From JBMORL01 sp049322335 (lineage in GTDB: Bacteria > Bacteroidota > Bacteroidia > Flavobacteriales_D > UBA2798), in the NCBI GenBank assembly GCA_049322335.1, contig JBMORL010000063.1:1-14356 (forward strand): a stretch of DNA of 14,356 nt, written 5' to 3'. Below, piece after piece: positions 7,292 to 13,572 of this stretch. Position numbers and translations under genes: made by a program. The notes under the pieces were generated by a model. The model saw nothing but the letters and a program-made list of their open reading frames with translations. It did not search any database and was not told where the DNA came from. How positions within the stretch are numbered: position 1 is the stretch's first letter; every line of letters begins with the position of its first letter.

Positions 7292-8464
7292 ATGAAACTG
7301 GTTGACGATTCACTTTTAGAACAATTAAATACCCTTGTGGTTCTTCTCGATCACAAAGGGAGAATAGTACATACAGGAAATTCAGTAAAAAAATTATTGG
7401 GCTACTATCCTGCTGAGCTTACAGGAATTTCATGGTGGAGAATGATCGAAAAACAGGATGGACAGGCAGTAAACTCTCCCGAACTGAAAATGCTGCTTCA
7501 TCCCGGATCGGAAGTGAAAAGCGTCAGCTTTGAAAGAAAAATAAAAACCAGCGGAGGTGAAACCTGCTGGATAAGATGGAACATTCTTAAAACAGAAGAC
7601 AACAGCTTTGTGCTGGTGGGGAATGATATCACCTTATCTAAACTAACGGAGTATAAACTTCAGCAGTTAAACCGGGAGCTTAAAAGTAAAAACAATGAAC
7701 TTACCGACAGCATCCAGTATGCCCGCAGGTTGCAGGAAGCAATTTTTCCTGATATTTCAAGGCTCAATCATTATTTCCAGGGAGCATTTGTGTATTATAA
7801 ACCCAAAGATGTGCTCAGTGGCGATTTTTACTGGTATCACCGCAGTGGAAACAAACTGGTGGTAGCGGCAGTGGATTGCACAGGACATGGAGTTCCCGGT
7901 GCACTTTTATCTATACTTGCCAATTCGTTGCTGCGCGATGTGGTGATCAATAAAGGAATGGAACTTCCTTCGGCTATTCTGTATTCGCTGGACGAAGAAT
8001 TGTCTACTGCTTTAAGCAACGATAAAAATGCGGATGTCACCAAAGACGGAATGGACGTGGCGGTTTGTGTATTCGATTTCGAAAAAGACACGTTTACTTT
8101 CAGTGGAGCTTTTCGTCCTTTGGTGCGCGTTACCAATGGCGGGCTGATAGAATACAAAGGAAGCCGTTATCCGATTGGTTATTTTCACGATGAGGAAAAA
8201 CAATTTTATGACGTGTCGGGAAGTTTGCAGCAGGGCGATTGTTTTTATCTTTTTTCTGACGGCTATGCCGACCAGTTTGGAGGAGAAATATCAACCGGAA
8301 AAGCAGCACGCAAAATGAACCGGAAAAGATTCTACGACCTTTTGCTCACTTCTTCCAATATGGAAACGAGCGAGCAGGAATCATTTCTTCATTATGCCCA
8401 TAACAACTGGAAACAAAATGAAGAACAAACGGATGATGTAATGGTGATGGGGATTAAAGTATAG
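7292..8464 (+). CDS. PAS-domain SpoIIE/PP2C-type serine phosphatase
   Basis: A 390-residue cytosolic signalling protein with no signal peptide or membrane segment. Residues about 6-117 form a PAS domain (VVLLDHKGRIVHTGNSVKKLLGY, ending in FVLVGNDIT), a possible ligand or redox sensor. A probable coiled coil at 118-150 ends in DSIQYARRLQEAIFP, the usual linker before Bacteroidota SpoIIE domains. The phosphatase domain (about 165-390) has the acidic metal ligands of PP2C enzymes: SGDFYW (D178), DCTGHGVPGALLS (D195), KDGMD (252-255), FSDGYADQFGG (D323) and TDDVMVMG (D381-D382), so it looks active. In known systems such enzymes dephosphorylate anti-sigma-factor antagonists. No STAS or HPK-type partner is encoded in this window, so its target is unknown. 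The ATG at 7292 is preferred because the PAS fold starts right after it. Confidence 0.92.
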   Translation: MKLVDDSLLEQLNTLVVLLDHKGRIVHTGNSVKKLLGYYPAELTGISWWRMIEKQDGQAVNSPELKMLLHPGSEVKSVSFERKIKTSGGETCWIRWNILKTEDNSFVLVGNDITLSKLTEYKLQQLNRELKSKNNELTDSIQYARRLQEAIFPDISRLNHYFQGAFVYYKPKDVLSGDFYWYHRSGNKLVVAAVDCTGHGVPGALLSILANSLLRDVVINKGMELPSAILYSLDEELSTALSNDKNADVTKDGMDVAVCVFDFEKDTFTFSGAFRPLVRVTNGGLIEYKGSRYPIGYFHDEEKQFYDVSGSLQQGDCFYLFSDGYADQFGGEISTGKAARKMNRKRFYDLLLTSSNMETSEQESFLHYAHNNWKQNEEQTDDVMVMGIKV

Positions 8465-8610
8465 CCACAGATTACACAGATTTTCACAGATTTTGAATTA
8501 CACAGATTACGGGAGAGGTTAATATTGTTAATTTTGGAATATGCTTACGGCTTCAGCCGTAAGCATGAGAACAACTGGTTTTAATCTGTGTAAATCTGTG
8601 TAATCTGTGG
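8465..8610. repeat. Nested inverted-repeat element
   Basis: The 30-base outer arms, 8465-8494 and 8581-8610, are near-perfect inverted copies built from an internally repeated CACAGATT unit. Both arms begin or end with CCACAGATTACACAGATT or its complement; I count three mismatches. A further ACACAGATTAC copy is at 8500-8510. At the centre is a perfect palindrome, ATGCTTACGGCT / AGCCGTAAGCAT (8541-8552 and 8555-8566), with a 2-base loop. The element starts right after the phosphatase stop codon and ends three bases before the mazG-like ATG, so it fills the whole intergenic space. It has no coding capacity. The inner hairpin could stop or stabilise transcripts. Confidence 0.85.
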
Positions 8611-8613
8611 TTT

Positions 8614-8949
8614 ATGAGAATAAATGAACTTCAAAAAACGGTTGACGCCTGGATAAAAAAATATGGTGTCAGGTATTATAATGAACTTACCAATATGGCT
8701 GTGCTTACCGAGGAGGTGGGCGAGGTGGCCCGCATCATGGCCCGTCAATATGGCGAACAGTCTTTCAGGAAAAAAGACAAGAAAAAAGAATTAGCCGATG
8801 AATTGGCCGATGTGCTGTTCGTCCTCACCTGTATCGCCAACCAAACCGGTGTCGATCTCGAAAAAGCAATGAAGAAAAATTTAGAGAAGAAAACGAAAAG
8901 GGATAAGAAGAGGCATAAGGGGAACAGGAAGTTAGATAGTAAGAGATAG
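8614..8949 (+). CDS. MazG-like nucleotide pyrophosphohydrolase
   Basis: A 111-residue all-alpha protein of the MazG/dUTPase-C superfamily, which hydrolyses nucleoside triphosphates to monophosphates and pyrophosphate (house-cleaning of non-standard or excess nucleotides). The Mg-binding motif EExxE is E33-E34-V-G-E37, and the second acidic pair ExxD is E63-L-A-D66 in ELADELADVLFVL. Conserved surroundings include YYNELTNMAVLTEEVGEVARI. The length suits a single-domain MazG-like protein rather than the two-domain E. coli MazG. The C-terminus (91-111) is strongly basic and probably unstructured. The ATG follows the right arm of an inverted repeat almost directly, so either transcription reads through that element or the promoter lies within it. 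The exact substrate is not predictable. Confidence 0.9.
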   Translation: MRINELQKTVDAWIKKYGVRYYNELTNMAVLTEEVGEVARIMARQYGEQSFRKKDKKKELADELADVLFVLTCIANQTGVDLEKAMKKNLEKKTKRDKKRHKGNRKLDSKR

Positions 8950-9245
8950 AATTATTAGTCATTGGTCAATAGTCATTGGTCAGTACTCATTGGTGGGGAG
9001 TGATGAAAAAAACATGTAATAGCTATATTTCAATCAAAAATCAAACGTCATGCCTGCCTGCGGTCACATCAGCCCGCTCAATAGCAGGCAGGTAATTATC
9101 AGCTTTTCTCACGACCAAAGGGAGTAATCGTTTGATCTGTATTTCACTTCCAATCTCAAATCTCAAATCTCGCCTTTTCGTACTTCCGCATTTTACTTCG
9201 TAATCCGTTCTTTCGTCATTAACATTTTCCCTTATTCCTCATCCC
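8950..9245. repeat. Intergenic region with small repeats, no gene seen
   Basis: No convincing reading frame is present. A 14-base unit (A[G/C]TCATTGGT...) occurs three times at 8957, 8971 and 8985. CCTGCCTGC (9053-9061) and GCAGGCAGG (9084-9092) form a perfect 9-base inverted repeat with a 22-base loop. A 7-base TCTCAAA unit repeats at 9154-9172. It lies between the convergent mazG-like and SDR genes, and the GC-rich hairpin could end transcription from either side. Confidence 0.7.
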
Positions 9246-10037
9246 TCATGGCTCTTGCCTCCTAATCACTTTCCCAAACAACTTCGGAAATAGTCTTTTC
9301 AGTTTCACTGCTTTTATTTCTCTTCTGCCGATAAGAATCTCTTCTTTGTTTTTTTCGATAGCTGAAATAATTTTTTCTGCACATTCTTCTGCCGGCATTC
9401 CTTCTGCCTGGTTTTTGTCCATTTTGTCATGCGCTTGTCCTGATCCCGTTAGTGCGTTAAGGGAAATATCTGTTTTTATCTTACCCGGACAAACCATCAG
9501 CACGCTGATACCGTTTTTTTCTTCTTCCAGGCGAAGCGATTCGTAATAGCCGTGCAGCGCATGTTTGGAGGCAGAGTAGGTGGAACGAAGATAGAACCCG
9601 AATTTCCCGGCAATGCTGCTCATCACCACGATTTTTCCGCTTTTCTGTTTTTTCATTACAGGAAGAACGGCTTTGGAGAGAGCGATGTTCCCGAAGAAAT
9701 TGATCTCCATTATTTTTCTTTCGGTAGCTTCTGATGTATCGGCTGCGTTGGCGCGCTGGCTGATACCTCCGTTGTTGACAAGAATATCAATGCGGCCGTA
9801 TTTTTCCAGTACTTTTTTGGTGAGATCAGAAAAATTTCCGGAATGTTCAAGGTCGAGAGGAAGGACAAAGACGCGCTGGGGGTTGGAACATTTATTTCTT
9901 ACTTTTTCCAGTTCTTGTGCTCTTCGGGCAGATATAACGATGTTGGCCTTGCTTTTGTCAAAAGCATACACCAGTGATTCGCCTATGCCTGATGAAGCAC
10001 CTGTTATCCAAACCGTTTTTCCTGAAAAATCAGCCAT
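9246..10037 (-). CDS. Short-chain dehydrogenase/reductase (SDR)
   Basis: A 263-residue classical SDR, an NAD(P)H-dependent oxidoreductase of the cytosol. The cofactor motif is T12-GASSGIG19. SARR at 36-39, after the second strand, suggests NADP(H) preference. D62 in LPLDLEH matches the adenine-contacting aspartate. NNGG (88-91) replaces the usual NNAG. The catalytic residues are N113, S141, Y154 and K158 (YSASK), followed by PGKIKTD (184-190). The C-terminal tail is basic (KLFGKVIRRQEP). The substrate cannot be named; the pattern resembles the DltE/YqjQ-like Bacteroidota SDRs rather than fatty-acid FabG. It lies 52 bases downstream of the AraC-type regulator on the same strand, so the regulator may control it or be co-transcribed with it. 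Confidence 0.9.
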   Translation of the reverse strand: MADFSGKTVWITGASSGIGESLVYAFDKSKANIVISARRAQELEKVRNKCSNPQRVFVLPLDLEHSGNFSDLTKKVLEKYGRIDILVNNGGISQRANAADTSEATERKIMEINFFGNIALSKAVLPVMKKQKSGKIVVMSSIAGKFGFYLRSTYSASKHALHGYYESLRLEEEKNGISVLMVCPGKIKTDISLNALTGSGQAHDKMDKNQAEGMPAEECAEKIISAIEKNKEEILIGRREIKAVKLKRLFPKLFGKVIRRQEP

Positions 10038-10089
10038 TGTAATTTTTATGCAAGATACAAATTCTATCCGGGGAAAGAAAAACGGATGT

Positions 10090-10962
10090 TTAACGATAGG
10101 AAGATCTCACTTTTTCCCTGAACTCAACAGCCGTATGGCCGGTACGCCCTTTAAAAAACTTATTGAAATAGGATGGATCGTCAAACCCCAGGAAAAAAGC
10201 AATTTCTTTGGCGCTTTGTTCGGAGTGGAATAACAATCGTTTTGCTTCAAGAATAATTCTCTCATGGACGATCTCTCCCGGGGGTAAGCCGGTTACTTTT
10301 TTAATATGGTCGAACAGGGTTTTTTCGGTTACGCCCAGTTTTTCAGCATAGTCGCTGGGTTTGTGCAGCTCGGTGAAATTTTTTTCCAGCAGGACGCGGA
10401 ATTTCTGATAAACATCATCACGCTGATTTTGCTGTGAAGCTTCTTTATACAGTTCTTTATACAACCGGTTACATTGAATAAGAAATACATTTAGAATCGA
10501 ACGGATCATTTGCTCCTTGAATTCATTTCCCGATTCGTATTCGGTACGCAACTGGTCATACAGGAGTTTGATGGTAGTAGCCTGGGTTGTATCCAGGTTA
10601 AAAGCTACATTTTCGGTATTGTTGTTTAAAAAAGGAAGATCAAATAACACGTCTTTGTCATGAAGGTCGAGATGATAAAAAGTGCGTGAGAAAAAAATCA
10701 CAAATCCAAACGTATCGGGCTCGCGCCTCACGCAATGCACCTGTCCGGGAGAAACAAAATGCAGGCTGTTGTTTTTTATGTCGTAGTTGGTAAAATCAAT
10801 CAGGTGTTTTCCGGCTCCTTTTTCAAAGAAAAAAATTTCGTAATAATTGTGGCGGTGTGGCACGGAAGTGTCGTAATCCTTCTTTTTATCCAGGGGAATT
10901 ACCTGGAAAGCAAGGCTGGTGGCATCGTCCTGGCTGAAATTATGTATGGGATAACTATGCAC
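10090..10962 (-). CDS. AraC-family transcriptional regulator
   Basis: A 290-residue regulator. The N-terminal half is a cupin-like sensor with PHRHNYYEIFFFEKGAGKH (35-53) and FVSPGQVHCV (69-78), typical of AraC proteins that bind small ligands. The C-terminal part (about 185-287) has two helix-turn-helix motifs: KPSDYAEKLGVTEKTLFDHIKK and SAKEIAFFLGFDDPSYFNKFFK, with the family signature ending HTAVEFRE. The start is decided by sequence: the frame is closed by a TAG two codons upstream and has no early ATG, so GTG at 10960-10962 is the likely start. An ATG two bases upstream is out of frame. It precedes the SDR gene on the same strand and diverges from hutU across 112 bases. The ligand and targets are unknown. 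Confidence 0.9.
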   Translation of the reverse strand: MHSYPIHNFSQDDATSLAFQVIPLDKKKDYDTSVPHRHNYYEIFFFEKGAGKHLIDFTNYDIKNNSLHFVSPGQVHCVRREPDTFGFVIFFSRTFYHLDLHDKDVLFDLPFLNNNTENVAFNLDTTQATTIKLLYDQLRTEYESGNEFKEQMIRSILNVFLIQCNRLYKELYKEASQQNQRDDVYQKFRVLLEKNFTELHKPSDYAEKLGVTEKTLFDHIKKVTGLPPGEIVHERIILEAKRLLFHSEQSAKEIAFFLGFDDPSYFNKFFKGRTGHTAVEFREKVRSSYR

Positions 10963-11031
10963 ATGCTAAAAGTAATAAAATTCCGGTTCTTTATAGTACA
11001 AAATGAGGTTAAATATGGGTTTCTCACGCCT

Positions 11032-11050
11032 TATTTCCCCGGGAAAAATA
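11032..11050. promoter_or_regulatory. Inverted repeat in the araC-hutU intergenic region
   Basis: TATTTCCC and GGGAAAAATA flank a single C and form a nearly symmetrical site just upstream of the hutU -7 element. It could be an operator or fold as a hairpin. AraC proteins more often bind direct repeats, so assignment to the neighbouring regulator is speculative. Confidence 0.3.
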
Positions 11051-11058
11051 TACATTTG
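11051..11058 (+). promoter_or_regulatory. Putative -7 promoter element of hutU
   Basis: TACATTTG matches the Bacteroidota -7 consensus TAnnTTTG exactly and ends 16 bases before the hutU ATG, which predicts a very short leader. No good -33 TTTG lies 17-21 bases upstream, as might be expected for a promoter that needs an activator. Confidence 0.45.
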
Positions 11059-11074
11059 TACATAATCCTGTTTT

Positions 11075-13138
11075 ATGCCTGCAAGAGTGAAGAAAGAAAT
11101 AACCACCGGACAATTCAAAAAACTGGTAGTAGCCGGAATTCCGCAGCGATTACCTGCTCCAAAACCTCATGACCCCACGCTGAATCACGCTCCAAAACGA
11201 AAAGATATTCTTTCAGCTGAAGAAAAAAAACTGGCGCTGAAAAATGCATTGCGTTATTTTCCGAAAAAATTCCATGCCGTTCTTGCCAAAGAATTTTCAG
11301 AAGAATTAAAAACATATGGCAGAATTTACATGTATCGTTTTCGCCCCGATTATAAAATTTATGCCCGTCCGGTTAACGAATACCCGGGAAAATCTTTGCA
11401 GGCAAAAGCCATTCAGCATATGCTCAGTAATAATCTGGACTATGCTGTTGCACAACATCCGCATGAGTTGATCACTTATGGAGGAAATGGCGCAGTGTTT
11501 CAAAACTGGGCGCAATATCTGTTAACCATGCAGTATCTGGCTACTATGACAGATGATCAAACACTGGTTCTCTATAGCGGTCACCCGATGGGATTATTTC
11601 CTTCACATAAAGAGGCGCCAAGAGTAGTGGTGACTAATGGAATGATGATTCCCAATTACAGCAAGCCCGATGACTGGGAACGATTTAATGCATTGGGAGT
11701 AACGCAATACGGACAAATGACAGCCGGATCATTCATGTACATCGGTCCGCAGGGAATTGTGCATGGAACAACGATTACAGTAATGAATGCTGTGCGAATG
11801 AAATTCGGTGGAAAAATTCCCCAAGGAATTTTATTTGTTACAGCCGGATTGGGAGGGATGAGCGGGGCACAACCCAAAGCTGCGCGCATTGCCGGTGTAG
11901 TGAGCATTACCGCTGAAGTAAATCCGAAAGCAACCTATAAACGTCACGAGCAGGGATGGGTGGATGAAGTGTATGCGGATGTAAATAAAGTGATAGACCG
12001 TGCAGAAGAAGTCAGGAAAAAAGGTGAAACAATTTCACTGGCTTACGATGGAAATATTGTAGACCTCTGGGAAAAGCTGGCTGAAAGAAAAATAAAAGTG
12101 GATATCGGCAGCGACCAGACTTCTCTTCATAATCCCTGGGCAGGCGGATATTACCCGGCTGGTTTTTCGTATGAAGAAAGCAACCGCATGATGGCTGACG
12201 AGCCGGAAAAGTTTAAAGCTGAAGTCCGTAAAACGTTAGTTCGCCACGCTGCTGCTATAAATACATTGGCAGATAACGGCATGTATTTTTTCGATTACGG
12301 GAATGCATTCCTCCTCGAAGCCTCCCGCGCAGGAGCAGATATTTATGAAAAAGGCATTGCTCTCCTCTCCACGGGAGAAGGGCCGGGGGTGAGGCCCGTA
12401 TTCCGTTACCCCTCCTACGTTCAGGATATTTTAGGCCCCATGTGTTTCGATTATGGTTTCGGTCCTTTCCGGTGGGTGTGTACCAGTGCAAAACCCGAAG
12501 ACCTGGCTATGACAGATAAGATCGCGCTGCAGGTGATGGAAAAAATGTATAAAACCGCACCGAAAGAAATAAAACAACAGTTGCGTGACAATATTGTTTG
12601 GATAAAAGATGCACAACAAAATAAACTGGTGGTGGGATCGCAGGCGCGTATTTTATATGCAGATGCCGAGGGAAGGGTAAAAATTGCGGAAGCATTTAAC
12701 AAAGCTATTAAAGCAAAAAAAATAGCTGCACCTGTAGTATTGGGCAGAGATCACCACGATGTTTCGGGAACCGATTCTCCTTATCGCGAAACCAGCAATA
12801 TTTATGACGGTTCTCAATTTACAGCCGATATGGCTGTTCACAATTTTGTGGGAGATGGATTTCGTGGTGCTACATGGATATCGCTTCATAACGGGGGTGG
12901 TGTTGGTTGGGGAGAAGTGATCAACGGTGGATTTGGAATGGTGTTGGACGGAAGCAAAGACAGCGACCGCAGGTTGAAAAGTATGTTGTTCTGGGATGTA
13001 AATAACGGAATAGCACGCAGGGCATGGGCAAGAAACAAAGAAGCACTGTTCGCTATACAAAGAGAAATGAAACGCACCAAAAAACTAAAGGTTACTTTGC
13101 CTAATTTGGTGGAGGAGGGATTGATGGATAAAATTTAA
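11075..13138 (+). CDS. hutU: Urocanate hydratase (urocanase), long form, with in-frame repeat insert
   Basis: This enzyme converts urocanate to imidazolone propionate, the second step of histidine degradation, with tightly bound NAD+ in the cytosol. At 687 residues it is the long form (as in animals and Bacteroidota, about 660-680) rather than the 557-residue Pseudomonas type. Conserved blocks are YGGNGAVFQNW (135-145), QYGQMTAGSFMYIGPQGIVHG (211-231), TAGLGGMSGAQP (256-267), SDQTSLHNP (346-354), FDYGN (406-410), FRYPSYVQDI (443-452), GFGPFRW (461-467), GRDHHD (557-562) and GATWISLHNGGGVGWG (598-613). Residues 429-441 (ALLSTGEGPGVRP) are extra, lie just before FRYPSY, and are encoded by a palindromic-repeat sequence. 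The frame is not broken. The other hut genes are not in the window. The gene diverges from an AraC regulator, and a TonB_C gene follows after 5 bases. Confidence 0.95.
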   Translation: MPARVKKEITTGQFKKLVVAGIPQRLPAPKPHDPTLNHAPKRKDILSAEEKKLALKNALRYFPKKFHAVLAKEFSEELKTYGRIYMYRFRPDYKIYARPVNEYPGKSLQAKAIQHMLSNNLDYAVAQHPHELITYGGNGAVFQNWAQYLLTMQYLATMTDDQTLVLYSGHPMGLFPSHKEAPRVVVTNGMMIPNYSKPDDWERFNALGVTQYGQMTAGSFMYIGPQGIVHGTTITVMNAVRMKFGGKIPQGILFVTAGLGGMSGAQPKAARIAGVVSITAEVNPKATYKRHEQGWVDEVYADVNKVIDRAEEVRKKGETISLAYDGNIVDLWEKLAERKIKVDIGSDQTSLHNPWAGGYYPAGFSYEESNRMMADEPEKFKAEVRKTLVRHAAAINTLADNGMYFFDYGNAFLLEASRAGADIYEKGIALLSTGEGPGVRPVFRYPSYVQDILGPMCFDYGFGPFRWVCTSAKPEDLAMTDKIALQVMEKMYKTAPKEIKQQLRDNIVWIKDAQQNKLVVGSQARILYADAEGRVKIAEAFNKAIKAKKIAAPVVLGRDHHDVSGTDSPYRETSNIYDGSQFTADMAVHNFVGDGFRGATWISLHNGGGVGWGEVINGGFGMVLDGSKDSDRRLKSMLFWDVNNGIARRAWARNKEALFAIQREMKRTKKLKVTLPNLVEEGLMDKI
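12359..12397. repeat. In-frame palindromic repeat inside hutU
   Basis: Thirty-nine bases (13 codons, residues 429-441) form a hairpin TCTCC-ACG-GGAGA (12366-12378) followed by AGGGCCGGGGGTGAGG. This is the pattern of the intergenic repeat at 1110-1149. The GC-rich stretch differs from the surrounding codon use, and the encoded residues interrupt two blocks that are adjacent in other urocanases I recall. Confidence 0.7.
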
Positions 13139-13143
13139 TTATC

Positions 13144-13557
13144 ATGAAAAAAAGTATTTTAATTTTGATTTCGGTTTTCTTTTGTGAATTTGGTTTTTCT
13201 CAAAATTTAAACAGCAACGATACTTTAAAAAAGCCTGCGTCTGAAGATTCTGTTGTCGTAGTTGATGTGGCGCCTGAATACCCGGATGGATTGAATGCCA
13301 TGTACGGCTTTATTATTAAAAACATTAATTACCCCGAAGATGCCAAAACAAATGGAATAGAAGGAAAAGTATATGTCAATTTTTATATAGAAAAAGACGG
13401 GACGGTTACAAATGTTGTTGTGGAAAAAGGAATTGGCGGTGGATGTGATGAGGAGGCCGTAAGAGTAGTAAGTATGATGCCAAAATGGAATCCAGGACAA
13501 GCCAATGGGAATCCTGTTAGGGTAAGATATCGATTGCCGGTACCCTTCAGGTTGTAA
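13144..13557 (+). CDS. Secreted TonB C-terminal-domain protein
   Basis: A 137-residue protein with a signal peptide (about 1-19, ending FGFS before QN) followed by a short linker and a TonB_C-like domain (about 42-137). The domain shows PEYPDGLNAMYGFIIKNINYP, GKVYVNFYIEKDGTVTNV, GCDEEAVRVVSMMPKWNPGQ and a final PVRVRYRLPVPFRL strand, all characteristic of the energy-transducer C-terminal fold. Unlike true TonB it lacks a proline-rich periplasm-spanning region and probably a retained membrane anchor, so it may not transmit energy. A role in the periplasm or cell surface is only inferred. It starts 5 bases after the hutU stop, and a larger paralogue follows after 15 bases. The DNA is visibly AT-richer than hutU. 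Confidence 0.85.
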   Translation: MKKSILILISVFFCEFGFSQNLNSNDTLKKPASEDSVVVVDVAPEYPDGLNAMYGFIIKNINYPEDAKTNGIEGKVYVNFYIEKDGTVTNVVVEKGIGGGCDEEAVRVVSMMPKWNPGQANGNPVRVRYRLPVPFRL

Positions 13558-13572
13558 ATCAAAAATATTCAG

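Noticed and set aside
8957..8998. The threefold 14-base repeat as a CRISPR array.
   Set aside because: The units are directly adjacent with no unique spacers, too short, and there are no cas genes in the window.
10058..10066. Minus-strand TAGAATTTG upstream of the SDR gene as a -7 element.
   Set aside because: It has three bases instead of two between TA and TTTG and no clear -33 partner; the regulator gene immediately upstream can supply transcription.
9613..10233. A 206-codon frame on the plus strand.
   Set aside because: It is antisense to the SDR gene and the end of the regulator gene, both of which show complete family motifs; its own protein has low complexity and no motifs.
12359..12397. 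Sequencing or assembly error as the cause of the hutU insert.
   Set aside because: The frame is intact on both sides, the insert is an exact multiple of three and it has the pattern of a repeat present elsewhere in the window; a random error would not give this.
12653..13060. A 135-codon minus-strand frame opposite hutU.
   Set aside because: It lies entirely opposite conserved urocanase blocks and resembles a reverse-complement shadow.
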